Assembly: GCA_009691415.1 (NCBI GenBank)
Contig: SICP01000008.1
Coordinates: forward strand, 1-53,052
Direction: 5' to 3'
Length of the DNA stretch: 53,052 bases
Source of the DNA: Candidatus Margulisiibacteriota bacterium
Lineage (GTDB): Bacteria; Margulisbacteria; Marinamargulisbacteria; SXXA01; SICP01
The position numbers and the translations under genes are program-made. Numbering within the stretch: position 1 is the first letter of the stretch; each line of letters opens with the position of its first letter. Positions 16,569 through 26,586 of this stretch are shown here, piece after piece. The notes below the pieces were generated by a model, which was given only the letters and a program-made list of their open reading frames with translations, was not told where the DNA came from and searched no databases.

Positions 16569-18974
16569 CTATGGATTTATCGTATGATAAAGCGCAAGTG
16601 CCGTCACAGTGTTGGCAATCACTTTGGAAATTTCAACAAGCAGAGATAACCAATCTTGGCCTGCCTTAATCTCTTCTGGGATATAGATAGTGTCACCTCT
16701 TTCAATCACTCTATCCCCTATTTTATCAATAGTTCCATTGGACTTAATCACCATACAATCGTCGCGTCTAGCAAACTCCGAATATCCACCAGATTGGTTA
16801 ATATAATAGTCAAGATTTTGATTCGGCGTAAAAATATGAGCCGAGGTTTGTTGTACGCCTCCTACGATTTGTACAGATGCCGGTATTTCTGGTAGAGAGA
16901 TCTCATCATTATTTTCTAAAGTGACATTGTTTTTTCCTTTAATATCTTCCAGAGAGGTGATGTCCAAAACGAGGCGACCTTCATTTTGCTTCACCTGTGT
17001 CTTAATCAAGACTAAAGCATCCGTGTATGCACCTGAATATTCTTTTGTATTGAGAGATAAAATTCTAGATTGGTCATAGAACAACCTCTTTTGTTCTTCG
17101 ATTAAGATTTTATCTTGGCCTAAATGCTCGAGATCTTTAACAGATTTCCGTTTAAAAATTATCCCCTTCAAAAATGCTTTTTGGGTTACCCCACCAGCAC
17201 GCTGTATTATTTCATTCAGAGTTTCTCCTGACCGTACAGAATAGGTGCCTGGGTATAAAAACTCCCCTTTCAAGGTAATAGATTGTGCCGCATTTCTTTC
17301 TTGGTTTTTTCTGACAAACAGTTTATCAGAATCTTGCAATATTAAATTAGATGCGGAGTCAGGATTGTTTTTAAGTGTATTTAGGTTGATAACTATTATG
17401 TTGTCTATTCCGGATGGGTTTTTACGCACCAATTCAGCATAGTCCAATTCGGCTGTTTTTTCGGGAATAGCTAAGTAAATTAAATCCAGTATTTTCATAT
17501 TGACCAACAGTTGGTAATCGCCAGGGACTTTAACATCCCCTTCAATCGTCACTTTTGATTTTCCAGCCATTGCACTTCTTGGGTTTACTTGCAAAACATC
17601 AAATTCTTTTAGTTCTACTTTTTTAGAATTGGGATCTAAATAATTGATAGGTATAATTTCTCTTTCTGTATTTGATTTCTCTCTATAAAGCTCTAGCCGT
17701 TGCAAATAAGTATCATCAAGAAGATTGTCCGCTTTATCTATTAAATCTCCTATTGTCATCCCATTTCTAAATTCATAAGTACCTGGTCTATAGACGTTAC
17801 CCTGTATCGTGACTTGATTGAATCGTTTTTTTGAAATAGGTAGAACTGTAATGATATCGCCATTTTTTAGCTTTTCTTTTTTAAGACTGGTTTTATACTT
17901 GGCATGTTCTTGTAACTCCAGATCAAGCATTACCTTTTTTTGCCCCTGAAGAATACGTTCCACTTGAATACGTTTTCCGAAATAAGTAACACCAAATCCT
18001 CCCGCCAAAGTTTCGATGGCGTCATAAATGGTTTCGTTACCTTTTAACTCATAGATGCCAGGTCTTTTGACGAGACCTGTTACTTTGACGACATCACCGA
18101 TGACGGGAATAAAGACCGTATCAAAATTTTGCAGCAACGTATCTTGTGAGCGATTTCCGGACATTAGATAGTCATAAAAATCGAGGGTTTTGATAACGTG
18201 TCGATTGCGAATGAGTTGTACTTTTCTCAAGCTTCCCATTTTAGTAAGACCCCCAGACGCATAGAGAGACATCATGACGGTGGACATTGAGGACATGTCG
18301 TAAGCACCAGGAGTATTTACTTCACCCAAAACAAAGACTTTGATGCTTCTCATGCTGCCCAACGTTGCACTGACTTCAAAGTTTACATAGTATTTTGATA
18401 GCGCTCTTTTGATGACTTGTGGAACGGCTCCGTATCGAACACCAGCGAGAGAAAGAATGCCTACTTTTGGCAAATAAATTTGACCATTATTATCCAATGA
18501 AACGGTCATTTGTTCTTCGATTTTTCCCCAGATACGAATTTGGAGTGTATCTCCTGTTCCCAAGACATAATCAGGCCCAGCGGGAATACTCATATAAGGA
18601 CTACCCGAGTAGGTAGAGTTATTAAAAACATCGTATCCGAATTGATAGATTTTTTCGGCTGGTTTTTGTTTGATTTCATCTGTAGAAATACGCGGATTAA
18701 AAACTTCTTCTTGGGTTTCTTGGTTGAGCAGTTTTTCGATGGATGAAAGCTCTTGATTACGTGCCACTATTTTCATAAGTTGTATGGGAGGCTCTACTGT
18801 TCGGGCTGGGGCAACATTAGATTGTGACTGAGCTTCGTTAAGAAGTCGCATTTTTTCGGAATCAGATAGTTTACTCAACTGACTTAGATTTTGAGCTTCA
18901 AGAGTATGAAATGCCACCATAAAAAACAAAACTGTAATGCCAATAAATTTTGTAAAAAAACCCCGTTTAATCAT
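16569..18974 (-). CDS. Polysaccharide export outer-membrane protein with multiple SLBB domains (Wza-like)
   Basis: The 801-residue protein has a signal peptide (residues 1-27, ending in HTLEAQ). It then has a polysaccharide-export domain (YVLGTGDTLQIRIWGK onward, about 135-220) and a series of SLBB/beta-grasp repeats, each opening with a form of VTIQGNVYRPGTYEF or KGEFLYPGTYSVRSGETL. A final hydrophobic helix (about 775-798) resembles the segment by which Wza crosses the outer membrane. The long, multi-SLBB form is common in Bacteroidota and some other phyla. It probably forms the export channel for the polymer made by this locus. No lipobox cysteine is visible, unlike E. coli Wza. Confidence 0.85.
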   Translation of the reverse strand: MIKRGFFTKFIGITVLFFMVAFHTLEAQNLSQLSKLSDSEKMRLLNEAQSQSNVAPARTVEPPIQLMKIVARNQELSSIEKLLNQETQEEVFNPRISTDEIKQKPAEKIYQFGYDVFNNSTYSGSPYMSIPAGPDYVLGTGDTLQIRIWGKIEEQMTVSLDNNGQIYLPKVGILSLAGVRYGAVPQVIKRALSKYYVNFEVSATLGSMRSIKVFVLGEVNTPGAYDMSSMSTVMMSLYASGGLTKMGSLRKVQLIRNRHVIKTLDFYDYLMSGNRSQDTLLQNFDTVFIPVIGDVVKVTGLVKRPGIYELKGNETIYDAIETLAGGFGVTYFGKRIQVERILQGQKKVMLDLELQEHAKYKTSLKKEKLKNGDIITVLPISKKRFNQVTIQGNVYRPGTYEFRNGMTIGDLIDKADNLLDDTYLQRLELYREKSNTEREIIPINYLDPNSKKVELKEFDVLQVNPRSAMAGKSKVTIEGDVKVPGDYQLLVNMKILDLIYLAIPEKTAELDYAELVRKNPSGIDNIIVINLNTLKNNPDSASNLILQDSDKLFVRKNQERNAAQSITLKGEFLYPGTYSVRSGETLNEIIQRAGGVTQKAFLKGIIFKRKSVKDLEHLGQDKILIEEQKRLFYDQSRILSLNTKEYSGAYTDALVLIKTQVKQNEGRLVLDITSLEDIKGKNNVTLENNDEISLPEIPASVQIVGGVQQTSAHIFTPNQNLDYYINQSGGYSEFARRDDCMVIKSNGTIDKIGDRVIERGDTIYIPEEIKAGQDWLSLLVEISKVIANTVTALALYHTINP

Positions 18975-19040
18975 CTTGCATGTGCTCCGTTTATGATAGA
19001 TATTTTTTGACAGAATAATATAGGTTGTCTGTCATGACAA

Positions 19041-20906
19041 TTATATAGGTGCTGGAACCTCTGTTGATTCGGTTACAAGTTCCAATAAATTTCTCTTAAG
19101 TTGAAACTCCTCTTGCGAGGCAATTTCTTGAGCTAACTTTTCTATTTGTAGGTTGAGTTCTTTTAGATCGCACTGAATTGGTTTTGTCACAAAGATTTTT
19201 TGATTTTTTGTTGGAGACAATGTTTCTTTTTCAAAAGACAATTCTTCGTGGAGCTTTTCTCCGGGACGCAATCCGGTAAAGATGATCTTGATGTCTTTTT
19301 CTTCTTCTAACCCCGAGAGATGAATCATATCTTTTGCAAGGCTTAAAATTTTGACGGGCTCACCCATATCCAAAATGAAAATCTCTCCGCCTTTTGCCAA
19401 AAATCCTGCTTGTATAACCAATCTGACTGCCTCTGGAATCGTCATAAAATAACGTGTCATTTCTGAATGGGTGACTGTGACTGGGCCGCCACGTTTTATT
19501 TGCTTTTTGAATAAGGGAACAACGCTGCCGTTGGATCCCAATACATTGCCAAAACGTACAGCCGTAAATACAGTTTTACTGACAGCTGCCTGCGCCTGCA
19601 TAATCATTTCGCACACGCGTTTTGATGCACCCATGACGTTACTCGCATTTACGGCTTTATCAGTAGAAATTAAGACAAACTTTTGGACACCAAATTGATC
19701 TGAAAGACTGACCATATTTTGTGTTCCCAAGATGTTATTTTGAATCACTTCCGACACATTACATTCCATTAAGGGAACATGTTTGTAGGCGGCTGCATGA
19801 TAGACAGAGGAAATGGAATAGGCTTTAAAAATATTCTCTAGCCGACTCCGATTTTTAACGTCTGCAATAATAGGGATTACTTGGGTGAAAGGAGAATGGA
19901 TAGCTTGAATTTCTTGTTCGATTTTATAGAGTGCGTATTCACTGTTATCGAGTAAAATTATTTTTTTGGGTGCAAGGGCACATAATTGACGAGATAACTC
20001 AGAGCCAATTGATCCCCCTGCGCCTGTAATTAATATAGTTTCATCAGACATATCTTGTATATTTAATGCGAGATCTTTTTCTAGCACTTTTCGTCCGAGT
20101 AGGTCTTCGATCCGCACATTTCGTATTTGATTGAGCGATACACGACCGCTAATAATCTCGATGAGACCAGGCGTAATTTGAGATTTTATTTTTGCGTCTT
20201 CACAAAGACTAACCAAACGTCTAATTTCTTTTCCTTCAGCAGAAGGAATGGCAATGATGGCGATCTCAATTTCATATTTCTTAGCCATTGCTACTAGGTT
20301 TTCGGTATGACCTAGAATAGGCACGCCGTTTATGCGCCTCCCTTTTTTTTGCGCATCATCATCTAAAAAACCCATGAGCTCGTACTGCAGTGACGTTGCA
20401 CGTCGGATTTCTCTTGCGACAATTTCGCCTGCATCTCCGGCCCCGATAATAATCACTTTTCTCTTAATATCTTCCGTTCTATTTTTGTTTAAATGTTGGC
20501 TCAAAAAATCTTGATATAATCGCAATGACAATCGAAAACCACCAATGGCCAAAACTGCAAAAGCCCAATCAATAATAAAGACAGGGATTGGAATGGAGGC
20601 TCTCCCCCATAATCTAGACACCACAATCATGATAAATGTGCTCGCCGTAATGGCGCTTCCAATGTTTAGGATGGCTTTAACAGAGGCGTATCGCCACATG
20701 TAGTTGTAGAGTTTAAATCCCGTAAAGCTAAGGATACGAATCAGTACAAAAATTCCCATTTCCCATTTAAAGCTTTCTGCAATCCCTTCTGGATACAGCC
20801 ACAAAAACCAAGAAAGTAATAATGTTGCACTACAGAGCCCACTGTCTATTACCAATAAAATGGTTATTTTTAATCGATTATCCATATCGGCTATTTTCTT
20901 TAACAT
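19041..20906 (-). CDS. WbpM/CapD-like UDP-sugar 4,6-dehydratase, membrane-bound
   Basis: The protein (about 621 residues) starts with four membrane helices (about residues 10-125). A CoA-binding-like Rossmann part follows (VIIIGAGDAGEIVAREI), then a C-terminal SDR dehydratase with ITGAGGSIGSELSRQL. Its catalytic segment STDKAVNASNVMGASK has Met in place of the usual Tyr, the Ser-Met-Lys arrangement known from WbpM. WbpM-type enzymes make UDP-4-keto-6-deoxy sugars from UDP-GlcNAc, the entry to QuiNAc, FucNAc and bacillosamine. The longest frame begins at a TTG; I use the ATG at 20906, but the ATG at 20885 is also possible since neither has a strong ribosome binding site. It heads the capD-export-gmhA operon. 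Confidence 0.87.
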   Translation of the reverse strand: MLKKIADMDNRLKITILLVIDSGLCSATLLLSWFLWLYPEGIAESFKWEMGIFVLIRILSFTGFKLYNYMWRYASVKAILNIGSAITASTFIMIVVSRLWGRASIPIPVFIIDWAFAVLAIGGFRLSLRLYQDFLSQHLNKNRTEDIKRKVIIIGAGDAGEIVAREIRRATSLQYELMGFLDDDAQKKGRRINGVPILGHTENLVAMAKKYEIEIAIIAIPSAEGKEIRRLVSLCEDAKIKSQITPGLIEIISGRVSLNQIRNVRIEDLLGRKVLEKDLALNIQDMSDETILITGAGGSIGSELSRQLCALAPKKIILLDNSEYALYKIEQEIQAIHSPFTQVIPIIADVKNRSRLENIFKAYSISSVYHAAAYKHVPLMECNVSEVIQNNILGTQNMVSLSDQFGVQKFVLISTDKAVNASNVMGASKRVCEMIMQAQAAVSKTVFTAVRFGNVLGSNGSVVPLFKKQIKRGGPVTVTHSEMTRYFMTIPEAVRLVIQAGFLAKGGEIFILDMGEPVKILSLAKDMIHLSGLEEEKDIKIIFTGLRPGEKLHEELSFEKETLSPTKNQKIFVTKPIQCDLKELNLQIEKLAQEIASQEEFQLKRNLLELVTESTEVPAPI

Positions 20907-21004
20907 TTGTAGATACAATGCTAATACACCTTAGGGTCAAGTTACAAGAAAATCCTACTCAAACATATTGCCAGTTTATTCGTCACGTATTACCATCCTT
21001 AATT
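20907..21004. promoter_or_regulatory. Divergent intergenic region, WbpM-like gene / epimerase gene
   Basis: About 98 bases separate two divergently transcribed polysaccharide operons, so promoters for both must lie here or inside the genes. I see no convincing -35/-10 pair and no known regulatory motif (such as a JUMPstart element). Confidence 0.3.
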
Positions 21005-21934
21005 ATGTCAACGTATCTCATTACAGGTGTTGCGGGTTTTATAGGCTCTCATTTGGTGAATCGTCTTGTAACGATGGGTCATGAGGTCGTAGGACTTGAT
21101 AATTTTTCTTCAGGATTTCGCGAAAACTTAATTTCGCATCCTCTATTTAGATTTATTGAAGGTGATATCCGTGATTTAGAAACGTGCCAGGCTGTTTGCA
21201 AGGGCGTCGATTTCATTTTGCATCAGGCAGCATTAGGTTCTGTGCCACGGTCTATTGAAGAGCCTCTTTTGTATCACCATAATAATGTTACGGGGACGTT
21301 AAATTTACTGTTGGCCGCAAGAGATGCAGGCGTTAAGCGTTTTGTATTGGCCTCTTCATCGTCTGTCTATGGCGATACACCTATCCTCCCTAAAATTGAA
21401 ACGATGCCCCTTCAACCAAAATCTCCCTATGCGATCAGCAAACTTGCTTGCGAACATTATGGGAAACTGTTTAATGACATTTATGAACTTCCTACGATTG
21501 GACTACGATATTTCAATGTTTTTGGCCCACGACAAAATCCAGACTCGCAATATGCGGCGGTGATCCCTAAATTTTTGAAGGCCTTTTTGTCCAACGAATC
21601 CCCCACTATATTTGGTGACGGCGAACAAACACGTGATTTCACTTTCATTGATAATGTCATCGATGCGAATCTAAAAGCGTGTGTTGCACCCCTCTCGTCT
21701 TGTGGAGCGTCCTACAACATTGGGTGTGGCGATCGGATTTCGCTTAATCAATTGGTTATAGAAATACAAACCTTAACGGGCAGTACGGCAAAACCAATCT
21801 ATGCGGACACGAGACTTGGAGATGTTCGAGATAGCCTGGCGAGCATTCAATTAGCCACTGAGTGTTTGAATCTTGCCCCTCAGATTTCCTTGCGGGATGG
21901 TTTGAACCAAACGAGCCATTGGTATCGGAGCTAA
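21005..21934 (+). CDS. UDP-N-acetylglucosamine 4-epimerase-like SDR (WbpP/TviC type)
   Basis: This 309-residue extended SDR has the NAD motif TGVAGFIGSHLVNRL, catalytic Ser-Ser-Val-Tyr (ASSSSVYGD), Tyr-x3-Lys in SPYAISKLACEHYG, and the group-typical LGSVPRSIEEP and LRYFNVFGPRQNPDSQYAAV. These segments are very like WbpP/TviC, which interconverts UDP-GlcNAc and UDP-GalNAc, or the uronic acid forms. The start at ATG 21005 (MSTYLITG) is chosen because the longer frame overlaps the divergent gene and lacks homology. It leads the operon of four genes running to 25205. Confidence 0.85.
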   Translation: MSTYLITGVAGFIGSHLVNRLVTMGHEVVGLDNFSSGFRENLISHPLFRFIEGDIRDLETCQAVCKGVDFILHQAALGSVPRSIEEPLLYHHNNVTGTLNLLLAARDAGVKRFVLASSSSVYGDTPILPKIETMPLQPKSPYAISKLACEHYGKLFNDIYELPTIGLRYFNVFGPRQNPDSQYAAVIPKFLKAFLSNESPTIFGDGEQTRDFTFIDNVIDANLKACVAPLSSCGASYNIGCGDRISLNQLVIEIQTLTGSTAKPIYADTRLGDVRDSLASIQLATECLNLAPQISLRDGLNQTSHWYRS

Positions 21935-21941
21935 ACTCAAT

Positions 21942-23027
21942 TTGGTTTCGGATGCTACTTGGGATATTTTTGTCCGATTAATGAGGGGGCATGTTTTGGG
22001 AGAATCCCATCGTCCTTCTCCTCAAGAAATTTCGGACTGTGATGGAAAAATGCTTCAGTATCTTGTCCGTCAAAACCGTTTGGATTTGGCTCTTTTTCCA
22101 ACAGAAAATATGAAACACGCGTGTTTATTTTTAACGCTGCAGAAATGGCTTGTCTACGTGGTTAGGACGTTTAAAGAAAACAACATTTTTGTGATTGTAT
22201 TAAAGGGTATTCCTCTTAATCATCTTTTGTATGGAGAACGGTGTATACGTCGATCTAAAGATATTGATCTATGGGTATCACCTGATCAGTTGGTGCATGC
22301 ACATCGATGTTTATTAGGGCTAGGATTTGTACTGGACTCTGCCTTAAGTCCGGAAGAATTAGAGACCTCGTCCTCTACTTTTTTAAAAGAGAGCATCGTT
22401 GATTTTACCTATAACCATGCCTCTGAAAAAATATCGATTGAGCTTCATCAGCGAACTCAGGTTGTAGCGAGTATTTTATTTCCTGATCCAGAGACATGTT
22501 CATTTGTTACGATTCTGGATACTCGTATTCCGATTCTTAACTTAGAAACTTATTTTGTTTATTTATGTGCCCATGCTGCATCGCATCATTGGAGTCGACT
22601 GCAATGGCTTGTTGATCTGGCTATTTTTTACATGAAATTTCCTTTGGATTGGACCATGGTAATGAAGGTAGCTAATGAGACAGCCTCTGTACGGGCGCTC
22701 TATGAATCACTTACGTTACTCCGTTCATTTTTCAAGCTAGATACACCTTCGTTTTCACTTTCTTTATTAGATAGATTTTCTATCTGGTATCGTCTGAAAT
22801 TTTTTAGGAAAATTTGGCATAAGCCCCTTTCAAATTCACGTATTCTTTTTTTATCAACTCTGCTTTATCCTTATGTGAGTCAGAAATATCGATTAACTAT
22901 TGGTACTGTTTTTAATACTAATCTATGTAGGGGTCAAATTTCACGATACCCTACACATCCCATGTGGGTGATTCTTTTTACAGTACTGTTTAGCCATTAT
23001 ATTAAAAGGGAGTTCCGTTATGCTTAG
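21942..23027 (+). CDS. Nucleotidyltransferase-fold protein (NTP_transf_5-like)
   Basis: The 361-residue protein contains LKGIPLNHLLYGERCIRRSK followed by DIDLWVSP (about residues 88-115). This is the metal-binding region of the uncharacterised nucleotidyltransferase family often found in exopolysaccharide clusters. Other conserved features are an ELHQR segment and a helical C-terminus with HHWSRLQWLVDLA. Function is unknown; it might modify a sugar or a lipid-linked intermediate. The proposed start is TTG at 21942, 11 bases after GGAG; an ATG at 21981 is an alternative. It overlaps the downstream dehydrogenase by 8 bases, so the two are coupled. Confidence 0.7.
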   Translation: MVSDATWDIFVRLMRGHVLGESHRPSPQEISDCDGKMLQYLVRQNRLDLALFPTENMKHACLFLTLQKWLVYVVRTFKENNIFVIVLKGIPLNHLLYGERCIRRSKDIDLWVSPDQLVHAHRCLLGLGFVLDSALSPEELETSSSTFLKESIVDFTYNHASEKISIELHQRTQVVASILFPDPETCSFVTILDTRIPILNLETYFVYLCAHAASHHWSRLQWLVDLAIFYMKFPLDWTMVMKVANETASVRALYESLTLLRSFFKLDTPSFSLSLLDRFSIWYRLKFFRKIWHKPLSNSRILFLSTLLYPYVSQKYRLTIGTVFNTNLCRGQISRYPTHPMWVILFTVLFSHYIKREFRYA

Positions 23028-24318
23028 TCGTTTTGAAAATTTTATCAAAAATCAGTCTAAAGTAGCGGTTGTTGGATTGGGGTATGTAGGGCTTCCTCTT
23101 GCATGTGAATTTGGAAAACGTTTTCCTGTTATTGGCTTTGATATTTCTCAGAAAAAAATTAATGAATTAACGGACCACTTGGATGTTACGGGTGAACTCT
23201 CTCAGAAAGAATTGGCAGCTACAAAGGTCCAATACACGGCTGACCCCACATTTTTATCGGAAGCTGAAGTCATTATTGTGAGTGTACCAACGCCTATTGA
23301 TCAACATAATCAACCCGACTTGTCTCCCTTATGCTCTGCAAGCACCATGATTGGCCGCCATTTACAGAAAGGCGCCGTAGTTGTGTATGAGTCGACTGTT
23401 TATCCTGGGGTTACGGAAGAAGTCTGTGTACCTATTTTAGAGTCCCAGTCCGGCCTTGTCTTTGGACAAGATTTTACAGTCGGGTATTCTCCTGAACGGA
23501 TCAGTCCCGGAGATAAAGAACGCACACTTACTAAGATTATAAAAGTAGTTTCGGGAAGTGATCCGGCTACGCTTCAATTTTTATCTCAGCTCTATGGCAG
23601 TATTATTCCGGCAGGCATCCATGAAGCCTCCAGCATCAAAGTAGCGGAAGCGGCTAAGGTCATTGAAAATACGCAACGAGATTTGAACGTTGCTTTGATG
23701 AATGAGTTATCAATTATCTTTAATAAGATGGGCATTAGTACTCACGATGTTCTTGCTGCAGCCGGCACCAAATGGAATTTCATAAAAATGACCCCTGGTT
23801 TGGTGGGCGGGCATTGTATTGGGGTGGATCCGTACTATTTAACATTTAAGGCGCAAGAATTGGGATATCATCCTGAAGTAATTTTGGCAGGTCGCCGAAT
23901 TAACGATTCGATGGGTAAATATATTGCAGAGCAAACCGTCAAATTGTTAATCAAGGCCGATAAGCAAGTTAAGGGTGCCAGAATATTAATTATGGGTATT
24001 ACTTTCAAAGAAAATGTGTCTGATATTAGGAATAGTAAAGTAGTGGATATTATCCGGGAACTGGAAGCCTATGGCATTAACGTATTGGTCACAGATCCTT
24101 TGGCAGATCCGGATGAAACGGCACATGAATATGGGATTAAATTGGTAGATTTTGAGTCGATTAATCAAATAGAGGCCGTTGTTTTTGCAGTGAATCATCG
24201 CCATTATTTAGATCAAGGAACCTCACTCTTGGGAACACTCTCCCCTTCTGTCGTTGTGGACATCAAAGGGGCCTTTTCTTCATTCAAACAAAAAAATCCT
24301 TTTTATTGGGTTTTGTAA
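23020..24318 (+). CDS. wbpA: UDP-N-acetylglucosamine 6-dehydrogenase (WbpA/WbpO/TviB family)
   Basis: It oxidises C6 of a UDP-HexNAc to the uronic acid with two NAD+. The 432-residue protein shows VGLGYVGLPLACEFGKRF (Rossmann fold, about 17-35), VPTPID, YSPERISPGD, the catalytic Cys266 in LVGGHCIGVDPYYL, and the C-terminal ILIMGITFKENVSDIRNSK. An AGGGAG site lies before the ATG. Since the locus also holds WbpB-WbpD and WbpE, the most likely product is UDP-GlcNAcA, the first step to UDP-GlcNAc(3NAc)A. With the adjacent WbpP-like epimerase it could instead or also give UDP-GalNAcA. Confidence 0.9.
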   Translation: MLSRFENFIKNQSKVAVVGLGYVGLPLACEFGKRFPVIGFDISQKKINELTDHLDVTGELSQKELAATKVQYTADPTFLSEAEVIIVSVPTPIDQHNQPDLSPLCSASTMIGRHLQKGAVVVYESTVYPGVTEEVCVPILESQSGLVFGQDFTVGYSPERISPGDKERTLTKIIKVVSGSDPATLQFLSQLYGSIIPAGIHEASSIKVAEAAKVIENTQRDLNVALMNELSIIFNKMGISTHDVLAAAGTKWNFIKMTPGLVGGHCIGVDPYYLTFKAQELGYHPEVILAGRRINDSMGKYIAEQTVKLLIKADKQVKGARILIMGITFKENVSDIRNSKVVDIIRELEAYGINVLVTDPLADPDETAHEYGIKLVDFESINQIEAVVFAVNHRHYLDQGTSLLGTLSPSVVVDIKGAFSSFKQKNPFYWVL

Positions 24319-24329
24319 CCTTGCATTAG

Positions 24330-25205
24330 ATGCATAAATTCCAGCTACACGACATTGAAGAACAGTTACGACTTCTCGGAATTCAAGAAGGGGATGTGCT
24401 GCTTCTAAAAGTGGATATGGCTCAGGTCGGCCTGATCGAAGGTCGACTCAAAACAGGATTACTAGATGCACTCAGAAATGTGGTGGGTCCAAGTGGCACA
24501 CTGGTCATTTCCACATTCACACAAAATCACTTTATATCCTTCATTAAGAAAGATACTGTTTTCACAAAGGAAACGCGCCCTAACACCGGTGTCTTTGCAC
24601 GTTTAATACTAGATGTACCTGGGTGTATTAGAAGCGACCATCCTACCAATTCTTTTGCTGCAATTGGGCCAGAGGCTTCTCGCATTCTGGAAGGTCATAA
24701 TGCTATGGCACCTTCTTATTTACCCATTTTGCGTTTAATGGATCAAGATTCTAAATGTCTTTCTATTGGATGCGTCCATAGCAACCCTGGATTTACGACC
24801 ACTCATTGGGCGCAATATGTTTTGGGACAATCCACTCGCAATATTTTAAGAGGGCTTGTTGGCGCTTACTATCTAGATAAAGGGGACCTAAAACTTTTTA
24901 AACGAAAAGATTTTGGTGGACATAGTACTGGTGCGATTAAACTCTATGGAGATTATATTCAGCATCAGCTTTTAAGATTGGGCTGGATTGGTAATGCCTA
25001 TACGGCGGTGATTGATACGAAAAAAGCGTATGAAGTAGATTTGAAAGTGATGGGATCTAATCCCCGATATATTCTATGTGACAATCCCCTCTGCTTCGAT
25101 TGTAGAGGCTCTTGGTTCTATAATAAACGGGATATGCCACTATACTTTCTTCGTGCTATTCCTCGGCTTATAAAAAAATGTTTGCAACGAAAAAAGAGTC
25201 GTTAA
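24330..25205 (+). CDS. AAC(3)-family N-acetyltransferase-like protein
   Basis: This 291-residue protein has the fold signatures of the AAC(3)/YokD family: the N-terminal GIQEGDVLLLKVDMAQVGL, VVGPSGTLVISTFT, PNTGVFARLIL and RSDHPTNSFAAIG (about residues 95-107), with the His expected to assist catalysis. In polysaccharide loci such proteins probably N-acetylate an amino sugar rather than an antibiotic. It ends the four-gene plus-strand operon, 11 bases after wbpA. A Cys-containing C-terminal part (LCDNPLCFDCRGSW) is not a feature I know from resistance enzymes. Confidence 0.75.
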   Translation: MHKFQLHDIEEQLRLLGIQEGDVLLLKVDMAQVGLIEGRLKTGLLDALRNVVGPSGTLVISTFTQNHFISFIKKDTVFTKETRPNTGVFARLILDVPGCIRSDHPTNSFAAIGPEASRILEGHNAMAPSYLPILRLMDQDSKCLSIGCVHSNPGFTTTHWAQYVLGQSTRNILRGLVGAYYLDKGDLKLFKRKDFGGHSTGAIKLYGDYIQHQLLRLGWIGNAYTAVIDTKKAYEVDLKVMGSNPRYILCDNPLCFDCRGSWFYNKRDMPLYFLRAIPRLIKKCLQRKKSR

Positions 25206-25242
25206 GTTAAGCATAGCGACCTTTCTGGATTTTTCTGACAAT

Positions 25243-26586
25243 TTAAGCAATCCGCTTAGTTGACGTGATCTCTATAATTTTTTCATAAAGTACCTTTGCA
25301 CCACGCCATTCCAATGTATTGAAATTTGAATTATGCCAAAGAACGACTAACGTTCCCTGATATTTTTTTACACTGTCTATGATGGGTTGAATGTCTTCAA
25401 TGGACATTCTTGAGAGGGATACGTCCATGATCATGACGGGAATTTCTAATAGCGTTAATTCTGTGCGCGTTATGAAATTATAAACTGGAAAGGCTCCGCA
25501 ATAACCTGCTCGAAAGCCTGGGGCTTCTGCATACCCTAAGCTGGACTCCCAGTCAAAGCCAGTGTCTTGCCATTGTTGCCAGGTAGTTGGAACTTCGAAA
25601 CGTAGGTAGTGCTGCCGTCCTGTAGTGATTGAGAGAGTGGTTAGAGTGCGTAAAAGGCTTGTCTCTGATTCAAATAATGCTGGGTTGTTATAGGTGTCAT
25701 AACTGGGATGAATGCCAATTTTGTGACCACGGGTGTGAATATGTTTAATGAGCTCTAGAACACGCGGATCTTTGGGATCATAACGTCGATCATAGATTGT
25801 CGTACCACCAGCCATAAAGAAAAAATGGGAAGTTCGGCGGTACTTATCTGAGATATCCATTATGTAGTCAAAGGTATCGTAAGGATCTTTCTCTTTTTTT
25901 AAAAGAGAGAGTATATTGGATACTGTGTATTTGAAATTTTTTCTAACTAGAATGTCTCCGGCTAAGGATCTAAGAAATTTTTTTGGCGTATCCCATCGTC
26001 TAATATCGTCGACGTCATGAGTCAGTAATAATTCGAATTTTTGAGGTTTTCTTTTGTAAGTTATTCCGAGATGGATAAGCATATTCCAGAGCATTTCAAT
26101 ATATTCATTGACAACAGGTCTACGTGAAAACCCCCATTGATAGGCAATGGATTCTTTTAGAGGAAATCGATTGTGATGATCTCTTGTGGTATTTGCGACC
26201 TCTTCCCATCGCGTAAGCATGAAGAAAATACTGGCAATGATATCGATACCCGTTTCTATCGTATGATCCGTTATTTTAGTATCGTCTGTACCGTATAAAA
26301 CCGGAATATCTGTTTCGGGAGTAAAATCATTGTGAGCATAGTAACGCGATTGAGGTAAGTTTGATGGTATACAATAGGGCCCTACATCCCCCATCCTACT
26401 GAAGAAATCGTCTTTTATCTTTATGGCGTGACCATTAGGCATTTCTATTCTATAGACAGGCTCTGAGCTGTCTATGAGGGTAATAGGTATGTTAAAAACT
26501 GATGTAAAAATAAAGCGTAATACATAGTCTTTTTCTTGGTAATATTGCGTGGATCTATGAATCAGAAGATTAGTGTTTGTAGACAT
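25243..26586 (-). CDS. Polysaccharide deacetylase-like protein (NodB fold)
   Basis: This protein of about 447 residues has an N-terminal domain of unknown function (about 1-185) and then a NodB-like carbohydrate esterase domain. LLLTHDVDDIRRW (about 186-198) holds the metal-binding Asp pair and HKIGIHPSYDTY the later His. The C-terminus LVVLWHNSNF matches the closing His motif. This two-part form is seen in surface polysaccharide clusters. It may remove acetyl groups from the polymer or a lipid-linked unit. I use the ATG at 26586 (MSTNTN); an ATG six bases upstream is also possible. The 5' end overlaps the stop of the flippase gene by about 17 bases. It is the last gene of the long minus-strand operon. 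Confidence 0.75.
   Translation of the reverse strand: MSTNTNLLIHRSTQYYQEKDYVLRFIFTSVFNIPITLIDSSEPVYRIEMPNGHAIKIKDDFFSRMGDVGPYCIPSNLPQSRYYAHNDFTPETDIPVLYGTDDTKITDHTIETGIDIIASIFFMLTRWEEVANTTRDHHNRFPLKESIAYQWGFSRRPVVNEYIEMLWNMLIHLGITYKRKPQKFELLLTHDVDDIRRWDTPKKFLRSLAGDILVRKNFKYTVSNILSLLKKEKDPYDTFDYIMDISDKYRRTSHFFFMAGGTTIYDRRYDPKDPRVLELIKHIHTRGHKIGIHPSYDTYNNPALFESETSLLRTLTTLSITTGRQHYLRFEVPTTWQQWQDTGFDWESSLGYAEAPGFRAGYCGAFPVYNFITRTELTLLEIPVMIMDVSLSRMSIEDIQPIIDSVKKYQGTLVVLWHNSNFNTLEWRGAKVLYEKIIEITSTKRIA

Noticed and set aside
20822-21004. N-terminal extension of the WbpP-like epimerase
   Set aside because: It overlaps the divergent WbpM-like gene. The conserved fold begins at ATG 21005.
24330-25205. 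Aminoglycoside resistance gene (AAC(3))
   Set aside because: The fold is of the AAC(3) family, but the gene is embedded in a sugar operon and has an unusual C-terminus. Sugar N-acetylation is more likely than resistance.
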